64,000 bases of DNA from positions 496,001 to 560,000 of the forward strand of contig NZ_JAGGKM010000001.1 of the NCBI RefSeq assembly GCF_017873715.1, written 5' to 3'. The notes under the pieces are model-generated. The model saw only the letters and a program-made list of their open reading frames with translations. It had not been told where the DNA came from and searched no databases. The stretch's first letter is position 1. Each line of letters opens with the position of its first letter. Shown here piece by piece: positions 9,531 to 18,548 of the stretch. The position numbers and the translations under genes are program-made. The DNA is from Cytobacillus luteolus (GTDB lineage: Bacteria; Bacillota; Bacilli; Bacillales; Bacillaceae_L).

Positions 9531-9937
9531 GATAATGCTCCTTTCCGGCCGTGGTCATCTGGAGTATTAATCATATGTTGTGCAGTCAGAAATAATCGAT
9601 CATAAAATTCTTTTCGTAATGGCCCTTCTAAACCAATTTCGTCCATGGCCTCATACATACAGGCTAACCATGCCTTAGCTCTAGTTGGCGTTATTTCGAA
9701 GGGGAGATGTCTTGCTCTTAACATAGGGTGTCCATGTTCCTCAGTGTAGAGATTGGGACCACCAAGATATTGAGTTAAAAACTGCTTTTGTTTTCTTGCA
9801 GTCTCGGTAAAATCATCGGGAAATATTGGTGCTAAGTCAGGATGTTTTCCAACTCGATTATAAAAAGCATCAACAAGCTTTGAAAGAGTTTCTTTTCCCC
9901 CAATGGCATCATAAGGTGATTTAATATTGTCTGGCAT
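9527..9937 (-). CDS. yjbI: Truncated hemoglobin YjbI
   Basis: This is a group II truncated globin of 136 residues. Visible signatures are YDAIGG near the start, the FPDDF and LTQYLGGP blocks, RARHLPF and a C-terminal HMINTP. Such globins bind O2 or NO and are implicated in redox protection. It is upstream of and translationally coupled to yjbH. An AAAGGAG site precedes the ATG. The heme ligand was not assigned with certainty. Confidence 0.93.
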   Translation of the reverse strand: MPDNIKSPYDAIGGKETLSKLVDAFYNRVGKHPDLAPIFPDDFTETARKQKQFLTQYLGGPNLYTEEHGHPMLRARHLPFEITPTRAKAWLACMYEAMDEIGLEGPLRKEFYDRLFLTAQHMINTPDDHGRKGALS

Positions 9938-10182
9938 GTTGATTACTCCTTTTTTCCACTACATTTTAAAAATGCATGTTTACTTATTACTTATTTTAGC
10001 AATGGTTAAGATATATCTCAAATAATGAGCACTTAAAATAATTGGAAATTAAAAGAATGAATTAAATGTTTTGATTAAATGTATTAATTAAATGTATTAA
10101 TTAACAAATTTTACTAGATTACTTTTTCATTTACTTTATAATAAAGAATAGTAACAAATTCTTTAACAGGAAGTGAAATTAT
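9938..10182. promoter_or_regulatory. Divergent yjbI / diguanylate cyclase promoter region
   Basis: The region is very AT-rich. It contains three tandem 13-bp units of TTAAATGTATTAA type starting at 10062, 10075 and 10088, with a partial fourth at 10101. They lie upstream of the cyclase gene and could bind a regulator. No sigma-A promoter was assigned. Confidence 0.4.
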
Positions 10183-11241
10183 ATGAAGGTATTATTAAAG
10201 AGTGCCTATCACTCAGATCATGCACTTGAAATAATTTTTTCTTCTTTACGCTGGCTTTTTTTAGTTTTATCAATAGTGGTATTCACCTTTCAATATATTG
10301 AAAATCCTGTTCATTTAAAACTCAATATATTCATAGCACTAGTTGTTTTTGGTTTTATGTATATGGGTATTTCTGATTTTTATTTACATAAGTCACCTAA
10401 AGGTTCGAGAGCGTATACATTAATGACTAAAGGTGGGCCATTCTTTGACTTTATAGCTTTTTCTGCACTTATCCCATTAACTGGGGGAATTGAAAGTCCG
10501 TTGTTTCCATTAGCTTATTTAATTATTTTACATATAGTTGTTTATTGGAGATTACTAGGTGGATTAGTTGCTGCTAGTCTATTTAGTGTAATCTACTCGA
10601 TCACTTTTTTCGTACAAGTCTCTGATTTTTTCTCTCTTCATAATTTAACAAATTACGTTAGCCAAGTTTTCTTTTTGTTAATGATTGGGGCTTTAGGAGG
10701 AATTATTGTTTCAAGAGAGAGGAAGTATCATTCTGAAAAACATATGCTAGTCGAAGCTGCAAATCGGGACTATCTGACGAATCTTTTAAATCACCGTTCT
10801 TTTCAGGAGCATTTACGAAAAGATTTAGAAAAGGGAGTCGACTTTCACCTTGTCCTTACCGATATTGATAAGTTTAAATGTATTAATGATAAATACGGAC
10901 ATGTAATGGGTGATGAAGTATTACGTCAAATCGGCGCAATCATTCATTCTATTATTCCAGTAAAAACAGGCAAAGCTTTCCGATATGGAGGAGAAGAGTT
11001 TGCAATCCTTCTTTATACTAACGACCAAAATGAGGTTAATAAGCTCTTAGTTGAAATCAAACAAACCGTTTCAAACCATAATTTTTTCTTTGAAGGAAAA
11101 ACATTTTCTGTAACTATGAGTTTTGGAAGTTGTAAACAAAAAGGTGAGAGACCAGCACAGCTAGTAGAAAAAGTTGACAAGCTGCTTTATGAAGCAAAGG
11201 ATAGTGGAAGGAACTCGATTGTTTATTCGGATGTTGGATAG
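10183..11241 (+). CDS. Membrane-bound GGDEF diguanylate cyclase
   Basis: This 352-residue protein probably makes cyclic di-GMP from GTP. About five or six membrane helices (residues 15-180) form a sensor of unknown ligand. A GGDEF domain follows, with intact substrate and Mg motifs TDIDKFK and the active site GGEEF at residues 269-273. No obvious RxxD inhibitory site is seen just upstream. It has its own promoter region and terminator. The EAL protein at 22776-23705 is its enzymatic counterpart in the window. Confidence 0.9.
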   Translation: MKVLLKSAYHSDHALEIIFSSLRWLFLVLSIVVFTFQYIENPVHLKLNIFIALVVFGFMYMGISDFYLHKSPKGSRAYTLMTKGGPFFDFIAFSALIPLTGGIESPLFPLAYLIILHIVVYWRLLGGLVAASLFSVIYSITFFVQVSDFFSLHNLTNYVSQVFFLLMIGALGGIIVSRERKYHSEKHMLVEAANRDYLTNLLNHRSFQEHLRKDLEKGVDFHLVLTDIDKFKCINDKYGHVMGDEVLRQIGAIIHSIIPVKTGKAFRYGGEEFAILLYTNDQNEVNKLLVEIKQTVSNHNFFFEGKTFSVTMSFGSCKQKGERPAQLVEKVDKLLYEAKDSGRNSIVYSDVG

Positions 11242-11268
11242 TGAAAATACTCTTAATATAGCAATTTC

Positions 11269-11318
11269 AAAATAAAAAGAAATCATCACAAGTTTTGTAA
11301 TGATTTCTTTTTATTTTT
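11269..11318. terminator. Bidirectional terminator between GGDEF gene and cwlQ
   Basis: A long near-perfect stem, AAATAAAAAGAAATCAT with its complement, sits between the convergent genes. A- and T-runs serve both strands. Confidence 0.88.
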
Positions 11319-11916
11319 AAGAATAGTAGGTCTCAGTCACTTTACGGACGTAGTTTTGTGTTTCTTTAAAAGGTGGGATTCCACCGAACTTATCAACATT
11401 ACCAGGACCTGCGTTATAGGCAGCTAGAGCAAGTGAGAGGTCTCCGTCATATTTGTCTAACATGGAACGAAGGTATTTTGTTCCGCCTTCTACGTTTTGA
11501 GCAGGATCATAACTATTCGTAACGCCAAGATATCTAGCTGTACTAGGCATTAGTTGCATGAGGCCGGTTGCACCCGCATGGCTTTTAGCGTTCGGGTTGA
11601 AATTCGATTCATGTTTTATTACTGATTTAATTAAGCTTGGATCAATATTATATTTTTGAGCAGCCTTCTCTATGATTTCCTCTAAATTTCCTTCAACCTT
11701 AATAGGCGAAATTCCCTGAAGAGAAGCAACGGAAGCAGGTCGACGATTCAATCCGCTCATCTGTAGTGTTGAAGTATTGTTTGATAATGATGTTGTTGAG
11801 AGCATCTCAGTTAACAAATCTTTAAACAAGGAGGTATCTCCTGTTGATTGTGTTGTAGAATTAAAGCCTTTAATTGCTTGAAGTTCCATTAACATTTTAA
11901 TTTGATCTATTTTCAT
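11317..11916 (-). CDS. cwlQ: Lytic transglycosylase CwlQ/YjbJ
   Basis: This is a peptidoglycan-cleaving enzyme with a C-terminal SLT domain (residues 85-199). The predicted catalytic glutamate is Glu103 in KHESNFN. GLMQLMP and AAYNAGPG motifs are intact. The N-terminal part is Ser/Thr-rich with no clear signal peptide. The product is 199 residues. The start is 5 nt from the yjbK stop, so the two are co-transcribed. In B. subtilis the orthologue has both muramidase and transglycosylase activity. Confidence 0.9.
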   Translation of the reverse strand: MKIDQIKMLMELQAIKGFNSTTQSTGDTSLFKDLLTEMLSTTSLSNNTSTLQMSGLNRRPASVASLQGISPIKVEGNLEEIIEKAAQKYNIDPSLIKSVIKHESNFNPNAKSHAGATGLMQLMPSTARYLGVTNSYDPAQNVEGGTKYLRSMLDKYDGDLSLALAAYNAGPGNVDKFGGIPPFKETQNYVRKVTETYYS

Positions 11917-11921
11917 CGTCT

Positions 11922-12506
11922 TTACTCTCCATGATTGATTGACTTTATATAGAACCGCATAATTTTGTTGTCTGTCTTTCGTAGCGGGATACCTTGATCT
12001 TTTAAAAGTTCAAGAAAATGAGCTTGACCACTTTTCTCATCTGAAACCTCATATTCTATTTCATAATCATCCGTATCTAAGTAGGAACTATGGTCAAAAA
12101 CAAGTAGCCCATTTTTATAGGAAAGTTCAGCTCGTGAAGTGGTTAATTTTCCAAAGAACTTTACTAATGATGGAGTTATCTCTTCTTTATTTAAAATATC
12201 ATAGATATCTCCTTTTGGGAATTGCCCTTCATTTATCATAAGCAATGCTTGTTCCTCAGATAAAAATTGATGTGTTTCTAATAGGCCAATTGCTGCTGGC
12301 TGCTTTAAGGTTAAGGTGTAGTTATTCTTTTTGAAACGGATACGAAGCGCTGATTTTTTATCTTTCAACAAAAATTGTGGGGTATCAAAATAATAGTTTA
12401 TTTGTGTTTTAAAGGCTTGCTCACTAACTGAAAAATGAGTAAGTAACTGTTGAAATTCATCTTTTGTAAGAAGGTTCTTAAATTCAATTTCAATTTCTTG
12501 ATTCAA
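11922..12506 (-). CDS. yjbK: CYTH-domain phosphatase-like protein YjbK
   Basis: This CYTH/triphosphate tunnel metalloenzyme carries the EIEIEFK signature (ExExK) at the N-terminus and a beta-rich barrel of about 195 residues. Such enzymes act on inorganic polyphosphate, triphosphate or nucleotides. Start choice is debatable. AGAGAGG sits only 3 nt before the ATG at 12512 but 9 nt before the TTG at 12506, which gives [11 protein letters not shown] and resembles the B. subtilis N-terminus. It is upstream of cwlQ and divergent from yjbL. Confidence 0.85.
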   Translation of the reverse strand: MNQEIEIEFKNLLTKDEFQQLLTHFSVSEQAFKTQINYYFDTPQFLLKDKKSALRIRFKKNNYTLTLKQPAAIGLLETHQFLSEEQALLMINEGQFPKGDIYDILNKEEITPSLVKFFGKLTTSRAELSYKNGLLVFDHSSYLDTDDYEIEYEVSDEKSGQAHFLELLKDQGIPLRKTDNKIMRFYIKSINHGE

Positions 12507-12635
12507 TTCCATCTTCCTCTCTAATGATATTATCGCTTCTATTTTTGTTGATAGCAATAACTAAACATGAAAAGGTGTATTATGGTAAAATAAATGGGAC
12601 AATTATTATGTTCTGCAAGAAGGGAGACTCCGTGT

Positions 12636-13013
12636 ATGTCAAAAATGATTAATGTTATACAAACGGTTGAGTCAACAGATGAAAAGTTAGTTTTAGAAGC
12701 TGAGAAAAGCAGTTATGATGCAACATCACTTGTTCCAACAGGGCAAATGTTAGTTGATTCAGATTCAGTTGCTTTTATATATAAGTTAGAGAACGAAACC
12801 GAGTTTATTTATGTAAGCCTACCGTACTCTACATGGCCAGGTTTAAAAGAAACGATGGAAAAAGAGCGCACTGTTTTTGTAAAGGTTAATGATACAGAAA
12901 TTAGGCTTGAAGGAATTATCGGAGAATTAGAGTACTTAGTTAGCAATATTGAAGGAAATGCTAACTATGGTGAAGAAATGGTTTCAAAGGTAGAAGAGGT
13001 CTTTTTGCCTTAA
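12636..13013 (+). CDS. yjbL: UPF0738 protein YjbL
   Basis: This uncharacterised small acidic protein of 125 residues matches the UPF0738/YjbL family of Bacillus in position and general sequence. AAGGGAG lies 9 nt before the ATG at 12636, so the longer in-frame extension is not used. It is followed by relQ after 58 nt. No catalytic motif is visible. Confidence 0.82.
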   Translation: MSKMINVIQTVESTDEKLVLEAEKSSYDATSLVPTGQMLVDSDSVAFIYKLENETEFIYVSLPYSTWPGLKETMEKERTVFVKVNDTEIRLEGIIGELEYLVSNIEGNANYGEEMVSKVEEVFLP

Positions 13014-13071
13014 CCTGTTTTTGATAATTGAATAACCATTAATAATTAATCAATTTTGGTGGTGGAAATAC

Positions 13072-13701
13072 ATGAAAAAACATTGGGATCTTTTCTTAGC
13101 CCCCTATGAACAAGCGATTGACGAATTAAAGGTGAAATTGAAGGGGATGAGATCTCAATTTGAGATGCAGTCAACACACTCTCCAATCGAATTTGTAACA
13201 GGTCGAGTCAAGCCGATTGCAAGTATCCTTGATAAGGCAAATAAGAAGGGAATACCTCTAGATAAATTAGCAGCGGAATTGCAAGATATCGCAGGATTAC
13301 GAATGATGTGCCAGTTTGTAGATGATATTAAAAAGGTAGTCGAACTACTTAGGCAAAGAAATGATTTTGAAATTGTTGAAGAACGTGATTATATTACCCA
13401 CAAGAAGCTAAGTGGTTATCGTTCCTATCATATTGTCATCCGATATCCAGTACAAACGATAAATGGTGAAAAGAAAATTCTTGTTGAAATACAAATTAGA
13501 ACATTAGCCATGAATTTTTGGGCAACAATCGAGCATTCTTTAAACTATAAATATAGTGGTCATTTTCCTGAGGATATTGAACGCCGTTTACAGCGTGCTG
13601 CCGAAGCCGCATTTAGACTAGATGAAGAAATGTCACAAATACGTGGAGAAATTCAAGAGGCACAGGTGATATTTTCACGGAAAACAGAGGATGCGAATTA
13701 G
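13072..13701 (+). CDS. relQ: Small alarmone synthetase RelQ (GTP pyrophosphokinase)
   Basis: This is a single-domain (p)ppGpp synthetase, B. subtilis YjbM/SasB. It transfers pyrophosphate from ATP to GDP or GTP and forms tetramers. The 209-residue product has the family blocks VTGRVKPIASI, DIAGLRMMC, GYRSYHIV and VEIQIRT, and no hydrolase or TGS domain. It lies between yjbL and nadK. The gap before nadK is expanded to about 490 nt by a tandem-repeat array. Confidence 0.95.
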   Translation: MKKHWDLFLAPYEQAIDELKVKLKGMRSQFEMQSTHSPIEFVTGRVKPIASILDKANKKGIPLDKLAAELQDIAGLRMMCQFVDDIKKVVELLRQRNDFEIVEERDYITHKKLSGYRSYHIVIRYPVQTINGEKKILVEIQIRTLAMNFWATIEHSLNYKYSGHFPEDIERRLQRAAEAAFRLDEEMSQIRGEIQEAQVIFSRKTEDAN

Positions 13702-13765
13702 GTTACATAATATATATTTGGATTTTATGGAAAACAGGGTCAGATTTATGAGTCCTCCAATTGAT

Positions 13766-14157
13766 CAAAAGCAAGAATAGAGGTCACATAAAACGATATA
13801 TGTGCCCTCGAAATGGTCAAAAGCAGAAATAGAGGTCACATAAAACGATTTATGTGCCCTCGAAATGGTCAAAAGCAGAAATAGAGGTCACATAAAACGG
13901 TTTATGCGCCCTCGAAATGGTCAAAAGCAGAAATAGAGGTCACATAAAACGATTTATGAGCCCTCAAAGTGGTCAAAAGCAGAAATAGAGGTCACATAAA
14001 ACGATTTATGCGCCCTCGAAATGGTCAAAAGCAGAAATAGAGGTCACATAAAACGATTTATGAGCCCTCGAAGTGGTCAAAAGCAGAAATAGAGGTCACA
14101 TAAAACGATTTATGCGCCCTCGAAATGGTCAAAAGCAGAAATAGAGGTCACATAAAA
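13766..14157. repeat. 52-bp tandem repeat array (7 full copies plus a partial)
   Basis: Units begin CAAAAGCAGAAATAGAGGTC at 13766, 13818, 13870, 13922, 13974, 14026, 14078 and 14130 (partial), exactly 52 bp apart. Each contains a hairpin, GTCACATAAA / TTTATGnGCC, around ACGA. The base after TTTATG alternates c/a/c/a/c in the last units, giving a 104-bp higher-order period. A degenerate copy may precede the array (13725-13765). It fills the relQ-nadK gap with no ORF and no terminator T-run. Confidence 0.95.
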
Positions 14158-14188
14158 ATGAATCTATAGCATAGAGAGGGGTGTAAGA

Positions 14189-14983
14189 ATGAAATTTGCA
14201 ATTACATCTAAAGGCGATCCGACGTCAAACACGTTGATGCAAAAAATGAAAACCTACTTAATGGATTTTGAACTTACATATGACGAGGATCAACCAGATA
14301 TTGTTATTTCTGTTGGCGGAGATGGTACTCTTTTATATGCTTTCCATCGCTATCGTAGCCGTCTGAACAAAACAGCCTTTGTTGGTGTACATACTGGGCA
14401 CCTTGGTTTTTATGCAGACTGGGTACCTGATGAAATAGAAAAGCTTGTGATTGCTATTGCTAAAACACCATATCAAATCGTTGAATATCCTTTGTTGGAA
14501 GTAATTATTCGCTATATAAATGGTGGAAGAGAAGCTAGATACTTAGCTTTAAACGAATGTACTGTAAAAAGTGTAGAAGGTTCCTTAGTAATGGATGTGG
14601 AAATTAAGGGTCAGTTGTTTGAGACCTTCCGTGGGGATGGATTATGTATTTCTACTCCATCTGGTAGCACAGCATACAACAAGGCATTAGGTGGCGCGAT
14701 ATTACACCCTTCTCTAGAAGTTATTCAAATTGCAGAGATGGCTTCCATCAATAACCGTGTATTTAGAACAGTGGGCTCGCCAATGGTTCTTCCTAACCAT
14801 CATACGTGTTTATTAAAACCGGTGAATGATGTTGATTTTCACATTACGATCGATCATTTGACGTTACTCCATAAGGATGTAAAGTCAATTCAGTGTCGAG
14901 TGGCTAGTGAGAAGATTCGCTTTGCCCGATTTAGACCTTTTCCTTTTTGGAAAAGAGTTAGGGATTCTTTTATTGCCGATTAG
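14189..14983 (+). CDS. nadK: NAD kinase
   Basis: This enzyme phosphorylates NAD to NADP using ATP or polyphosphate. The 264-residue protein has the diagnostic GGDGT motif (residues 43-47) and the conserved [17 protein letters not shown] block. GAGAGGGGTG precedes the ATG. It is separated by 14 nt from the pseudouridine synthase, a conserved pair in Bacillus (yjbN-yjbO). The pair is flanked on both sides by 52-bp repeat arrays. Confidence 0.95.
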   Translation: MKFAITSKGDPTSNTLMQKMKTYLMDFELTYDEDQPDIVISVGGDGTLLYAFHRYRSRLNKTAFVGVHTGHLGFYADWVPDEIEKLVIAIAKTPYQIVEYPLLEVIIRYINGGREARYLALNECTVKSVEGSLVMDVEIKGQLFETFRGDGLCISTPSGSTAYNKALGGAILHPSLEVIQIAEMASINNRVFRTVGSPMVLPNHHTCLLKPVNDVDFHITIDHLTLLHKDVKSIQCRVASEKIRFARFRPFPFWKRVRDSFIAD

Positions 14984-14997
14984 AAGGGAAATAAACA

Positions 14998-15888
14998 TTG
15001 AACAACTTTGTACTTGAATGGACCATTACGGAAGAGTCTAACGGGATTCTCATTAAGGATTTTTTAAAGGAAAAGCATATTTCAAAAGCTGCACTGACAG
15101 ATATCAAGTTTGATGGTGGTGACATTATTGTTAATGGATTGACAGTCACGGTAAGGTACGCTTTGAGAACTGGAGATTATCTAAGTGTTGTTTTTCCTTA
15201 TGAGTCTCCTAGTAAAGAACTCGTATCTGAACCAATTCCTTTAAACATAGTGTATGAGGACAAGTATATCCTCATAGTTAATAAGCCGGCTGTGATCTCA
15301 ACCATTCCCTCACGTGAACACCCAAGGGGGAGCTTAGCAAATGCCCTTAAGTATTACTATGAAAGTATCGAATTAGCATCAACCATTCATATTGTTAACC
15401 GGTTGGATCGGGATACTTCAGGATTACTTATTGTTGCAAAGCACCGTCATGTTCATCATTTATTTTCTGAGCAGCAAAAAAAAGGAGAAATTTTCAGGCG
15501 CTATGAGGCTGTTGTACATAGAGTAATTCAAAAGGATAGTGGAAGAATTATTGCCCCTATCGGCCGTAAATCTGACAGCATCATTGAGCGGGAAGTACGC
15601 GAAGATGGTCAATTTGCAGCAACAAATTACAACGTATTAAAGAGATACGATAACCATACGCATATATCCTTAAAGCTTGAAACAGGTCGTACCCATCAAA
15701 TTAGAGTACATATGGCATACCTCGGACATCCATTACTAGGTGACACACTATACGGTGGACTCCGCGACCATATCACTAGACAAGCACTCCACTGCTGTGA
15801 AGTTCGATTTCTTCATCCAATTTTACAGGAAGAAATGAAATTTGAGATAGATTTGCCTGATGATATGAAAGAACTGTTAAAAGAATAA
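14998..15888 (+). CDS. RluA/RluD-family pseudouridine synthase (YjbO)
   Basis: This 296-residue RNA pseudouridine synthase has an N-terminal S4-like segment and the catalytic block VNRLDRDTSG with predicted catalytic Asp137. The GRTHQIRVHM and GDTLYGG motifs are typical. The start is TTG at 14998, with AGAAGGGAA upstream. The B. subtilis equivalent is YjbO. The RNA target (rRNA or tRNA) cannot be read from sequence. Confidence 0.92.
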   Translation: MNNFVLEWTITEESNGILIKDFLKEKHISKAALTDIKFDGGDIIVNGLTVTVRYALRTGDYLSVVFPYESPSKELVSEPIPLNIVYEDKYILIVNKPAVISTIPSREHPRGSLANALKYYYESIELASTIHIVNRLDRDTSGLLIVAKHRHVHHLFSEQQKKGEIFRRYEAVVHRVIQKDSGRIIAPIGRKSDSIIEREVREDGQFAATNYNVLKRYDNHTHISLKLETGRTHQIRVHMAYLGHPLLGDTLYGGLRDHITRQALHCCEVRFLHPILQEEMKFEIDLPDDMKELLKE

Positions 15889-15890
15889 GT

Positions 15891-15922
15891 AAAAAAAGTG
15901 CCCAACCAGGGCACTTTTTTTG
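15891..15922 (+). terminator. nadK operon terminator
   Basis: The stem AAAGTGCCC/GGGCACTTT with a short loop is followed by seven Ts. It lies immediately before the second repeat array. Confidence 0.92.
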
Positions 15923-15924
15923 TT

Positions 15925-16288
15925 GATTCGGACAGGTTGAGTAGTAGCAAGGGAAAACAAGTCCGAATTCCAAGTTGATTCGGACAGGTTGAGTAGTAGC
16001 AAGGAGAAACAAGTCTGAATCCAGCTCTGATTCGGACAGGTTGAGTAGTAGTAAGCGAAAACAAGTCCGAATTCCAAGTTGATTCGGACAGGTTGAGTAG
16101 TAGCAAGGAGAAACAAGTCTGAATCCAGCTCTGATTCGGACAGGTTGACTAGCAGCAAGGAAAAACTTGTCCGAATCCCGAGCAGATTCAGACAGGTTGA
16201 GTAGCAGCAAGGAGAAACCAGTCTGAATCCACCTCTGATTCAGACAGGTTGAGTAATAACAAGAAAAAACAAGTCCGAATCCCCAACA
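15925..16288. repeat. Second 52-bp tandem repeat array (7 copies)
   Basis: Units begin GATTCGGACAGGTTGAGTAG (variants GATTCAGAC) at 15925, 15977, 16029, 16081, 16133, 16185 and 16237, exactly 52 bp apart. In each unit the start pairs with GTCCGAATC or GTCTGAATC near the end, giving a 9-bp stem. Units 1-2 and 3-4 are nearly identical dimers (104-bp period). The sequence differs from the first array but has the same length. Minus-strand ORFs across it are not credible because 52 is not a multiple of three. Confidence 0.95.
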
Positions 16289-16333
16289 TTCCACAAATAG
16301 CCTTTTCTAACTATTCCTGGTTTCCACACTTTT

Positions 16334-17074
16334 TTAATCCAACACCCTAAATTTCTCCTCAACATAAGGCATCGTAGAAGGAACAGACACTGTTTCCATT
16401 TCAGGATACCTTAGAGCTGTTAGCTTGTTCCCAAATACCGCCCCAGTATCAATATTGATCGTATTATTAACAATTCTAGGTTCTTTTACTGGAGTGTGTC
16501 CATAAACTATCCAAGCTTTGCCTTTATACTGCTTAGCCCAATCACGCCTTACAGGTGAGCCATCTGCATGCTTTTCACCAGTGATATCACCATAAAGAAC
16601 AAATGTCCTTACTTTCTTGTCGGTTCTTCCAATATAGTCTTCGCGTATACCTGCATGGGCAATAACAATCTTTCCACCATCCAACCGATGATAAAGAGGT
16701 GCATGTTCATATAAAGTTCGAAACTTGTGGTTAATCTTCTTTTGGTCACGCGACGGTAGAGCTTCATATTCCGCAACTGTTGTCTCTAACCCATGGGTAG
16801 TTTGAACTTTACTTCCTTGAAAAAAACGGTAAAGCTTATTGCAATGATTACCAGGAACATAATAGGCATTCTGATTTTCGACTACGAGCTCATATAACAA
16901 TTCAATAACTTTAAGAGAATGTGGACCACGGTCTGTAAGGTCACCAACAAAAGCTAATTTTCTTCCTTCTGGATGAACCGGAATCTTATCCTTCCACACA
17001 TACCCGAGAGTCTCAAACATATGTAATAATTCATCATAACAACCATGTATATCTCCAATCACATCTAACTTCAT
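16334..17074 (-). CDS. prpE: Bis(5'-nucleosyl)-tetraphosphatase PrpE
   Basis: This calcineurin-like metallophosphatase is known in B. subtilis to cleave Ap4A asymmetrically and to affect spore germination. The 246-residue product has the metal motifs GDIHG (residues 7-11), GDLTDRGP and GNHCNK. The ATG at 17074 sits 8 nt after GGAG; upstream in-frame extensions are unlikely. It is followed on the same strand by nothing until the repeat array. It corresponds to yjbP. Confidence 0.92.
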   Translation of the reverse strand: MKLDVIGDIHGCYDELLHMFETLGYVWKDKIPVHPEGRKLAFVGDLTDRGPHSLKVIELLYELVVENQNAYYVPGNHCNKLYRFFQGSKVQTTHGLETTVAEYEALPSRDQKKINHKFRTLYEHAPLYHRLDGGKIVIAHAGIREDYIGRTDKKVRTFVLYGDITGEKHADGSPVRRDWAKQYKGKAWIVYGHTPVKEPRIVNNTINIDTGAVFGNKLTALRYPEMETVSVPSTMPYVEEKFRVLD

Positions 17075-17125
17075 GCTCATCACTCCAAACGTCAAGAATT
17101 CCATTTCTTACTTTGCCTAGATAGT

Positions 17126-17154
17126 TAAAAAGCTATCCATTAAAATGGATAGCT
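17126..17154 (-). terminator. Terminator of RodA-like gene
   Basis: AGCTATCCAT/ATGGATAGCT is a perfect stem with a 4-nt loop. It is followed on the minus strand by TTTTT. Confidence 0.88.
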
Positions 17155-17162
17155 AACAAACG

Positions 17163-18338
17163 TTAATCAAACATATATTTTCTCGTACGTGAACGAACAT
17201 TTAACACAATACCAATTGCGATCATGTAGGTAGCAAGAGAACTTCCCCCATAACTAATAAATGGAAGGGGTAAACCTGTAATTGGCAGTAACTGAATGCT
17301 CATACCGATATTTTGAAATACTTGGAAGGTAATCATACCAATGACTCCTGCACACAGATAGCTTCCAAATGGGTCATGACTTTCAAGTGCCGCATGAATC
17401 AGACGGTAAATTAATAAGAAGAAAAGTGATATAACAATACTCGCTCCAATGAAACCAAATTGCTCAGCAATCACTGCAAAAATGAAGTCTGTATGCCCTT
17501 CAGGAATAATTACTTCTGAATTTTGATAACCTTTTCCTCTTAATTGGCCTGAACCGATTGCTAACAAGGACCGTAGTAACTGAAAACCTTGTTCACTAGA
17601 ATGCTGCTCAGGTGCAAGCCAACCGTAAAAACGATTAAGTTGATAATCTTCTTTAATAATGTAGGCTCTAAAAAACTCAGGAAACGCAAAATAAATATAG
17701 ACAAAGACAGAGATCGAGAAAATTCCAGTAAATAGAAATCCAAATATAATTCTCCACTTAATTCCCGCTACTAAGATTAATGACCCCATAATGGCCATAA
17801 AGACCATGGTCATCCCCATATCAGGTTGTTTTGTTAGTAAGTAAATGGGTGGTGCAGATGTTAAGAATATTTTCCCTAGAAGCAGAAAATCATCCTTAAC
17901 CGTATTTATTGGATATTTTTCTCGATGCTCAGCCACGATTTTACTTAATACAATAATTAATATGATTTTTACCAATTCTGACGGTTGAAAAGTACCAATA
18001 CCTGGAAGAGAATACCAACTCGTTGCTCCCTTTCTTGTTTCAACTAATGCACTAGGGAAGTTAAATTCCAATCCTAGTAATAAAATCAGCCCAAAGCCAT
18101 ATAAATACCAAGAAATCATTTTAAATCGATCAAAATCAAGAATCATTGTAATTATAATGGCAACTGCACCGATAATGTACCATTTGATTTGTTGTGCAAC
18201 AAAGTTAATGCTTTTTAATTTTTCTGGTAAAAAGGGCTGTGAACTATCTATAGCAACACAGCTTACAATAGCCATTAAGAATAATATAAAAAGTAGAGTA
18301 TAGTCTACTTGTTGCCCGGGTGAATGTTCTTTCTCCAT
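17163..18338 (-). CDS. FtsW/RodA/SpoVE-family peptidoglycan polymerase
   Basis: This SEDS-family integral membrane glycosyltransferase has 391 residues, about ten helices, and the C-terminal signature GLPLPFISYGGSS. RodA is more likely than FtsW because of the RodA-like N-terminus and the GWLAPEQH and AIGSGQLRGKGY blocks. It would polymerise lateral-wall glycan with a class B PBP; none is adjacent. It is an extra gene relative to the B. subtilis order here. The ATG has AGAAGGGA upstream. Confidence 0.88.
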   Translation of the reverse strand: MEKEHSPGQQVDYTLLFILFLMAIVSCVAIDSSQPFLPEKLKSINFVAQQIKWYIIGAVAIIITMILDFDRFKMISWYLYGFGLILLLGLEFNFPSALVETRKGATSWYSLPGIGTFQPSELVKIILIIVLSKIVAEHREKYPINTVKDDFLLLGKIFLTSAPPIYLLTKQPDMGMTMVFMAIMGSLILVAGIKWRIIFGFLFTGIFSISVFVYIYFAFPEFFRAYIIKEDYQLNRFYGWLAPEQHSSEQGFQLLRSLLAIGSGQLRGKGYQNSEVIIPEGHTDFIFAVIAEQFGFIGASIVISLFFLLIYRLIHAALESHDPFGSYLCAGVIGMITFQVFQNIGMSIQLLPITGLPLPFISYGGSSLATYMIAIGIVLNVRSRTRKYMFD

Positions 18339-18548
18339 AAAAAAATCCCTTCTTCTATTTCCAATTGTTTTCAGTTTTGTATTTTAGGGTAGAAGTAAAA
18401 AAAAGTCCTATCATCTAATCTTAGCCTATTTTTTAGTGATTGCAAATATAACGATGAAATTTCAGATTAGTTTGTAATAAACATATCACACGACAAATTT
18501 CTACATATTTGATAGTATAGAAAAAATGAGAGGAAGGGAGGGGGAAAC

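Noticed and set aside
13766-14157. CRISPR array
   Set aside because: Units are contiguous with no variable spacers, and no cas genes are nearby.
15776-16294. Minus-strand ORFs with Leu/Ser/Thr-rich repeats
   Set aside because: They run through the 52-bp array. The period is not a multiple of three, so the peptide changes frame each unit, and no ribosome site precedes them.
18339-18548. Mg riboswitch (M-box) before mgtE
   Set aside because: The conserved M-box sequence blocks were not found, and only about 210 nt separate the divergent genes.
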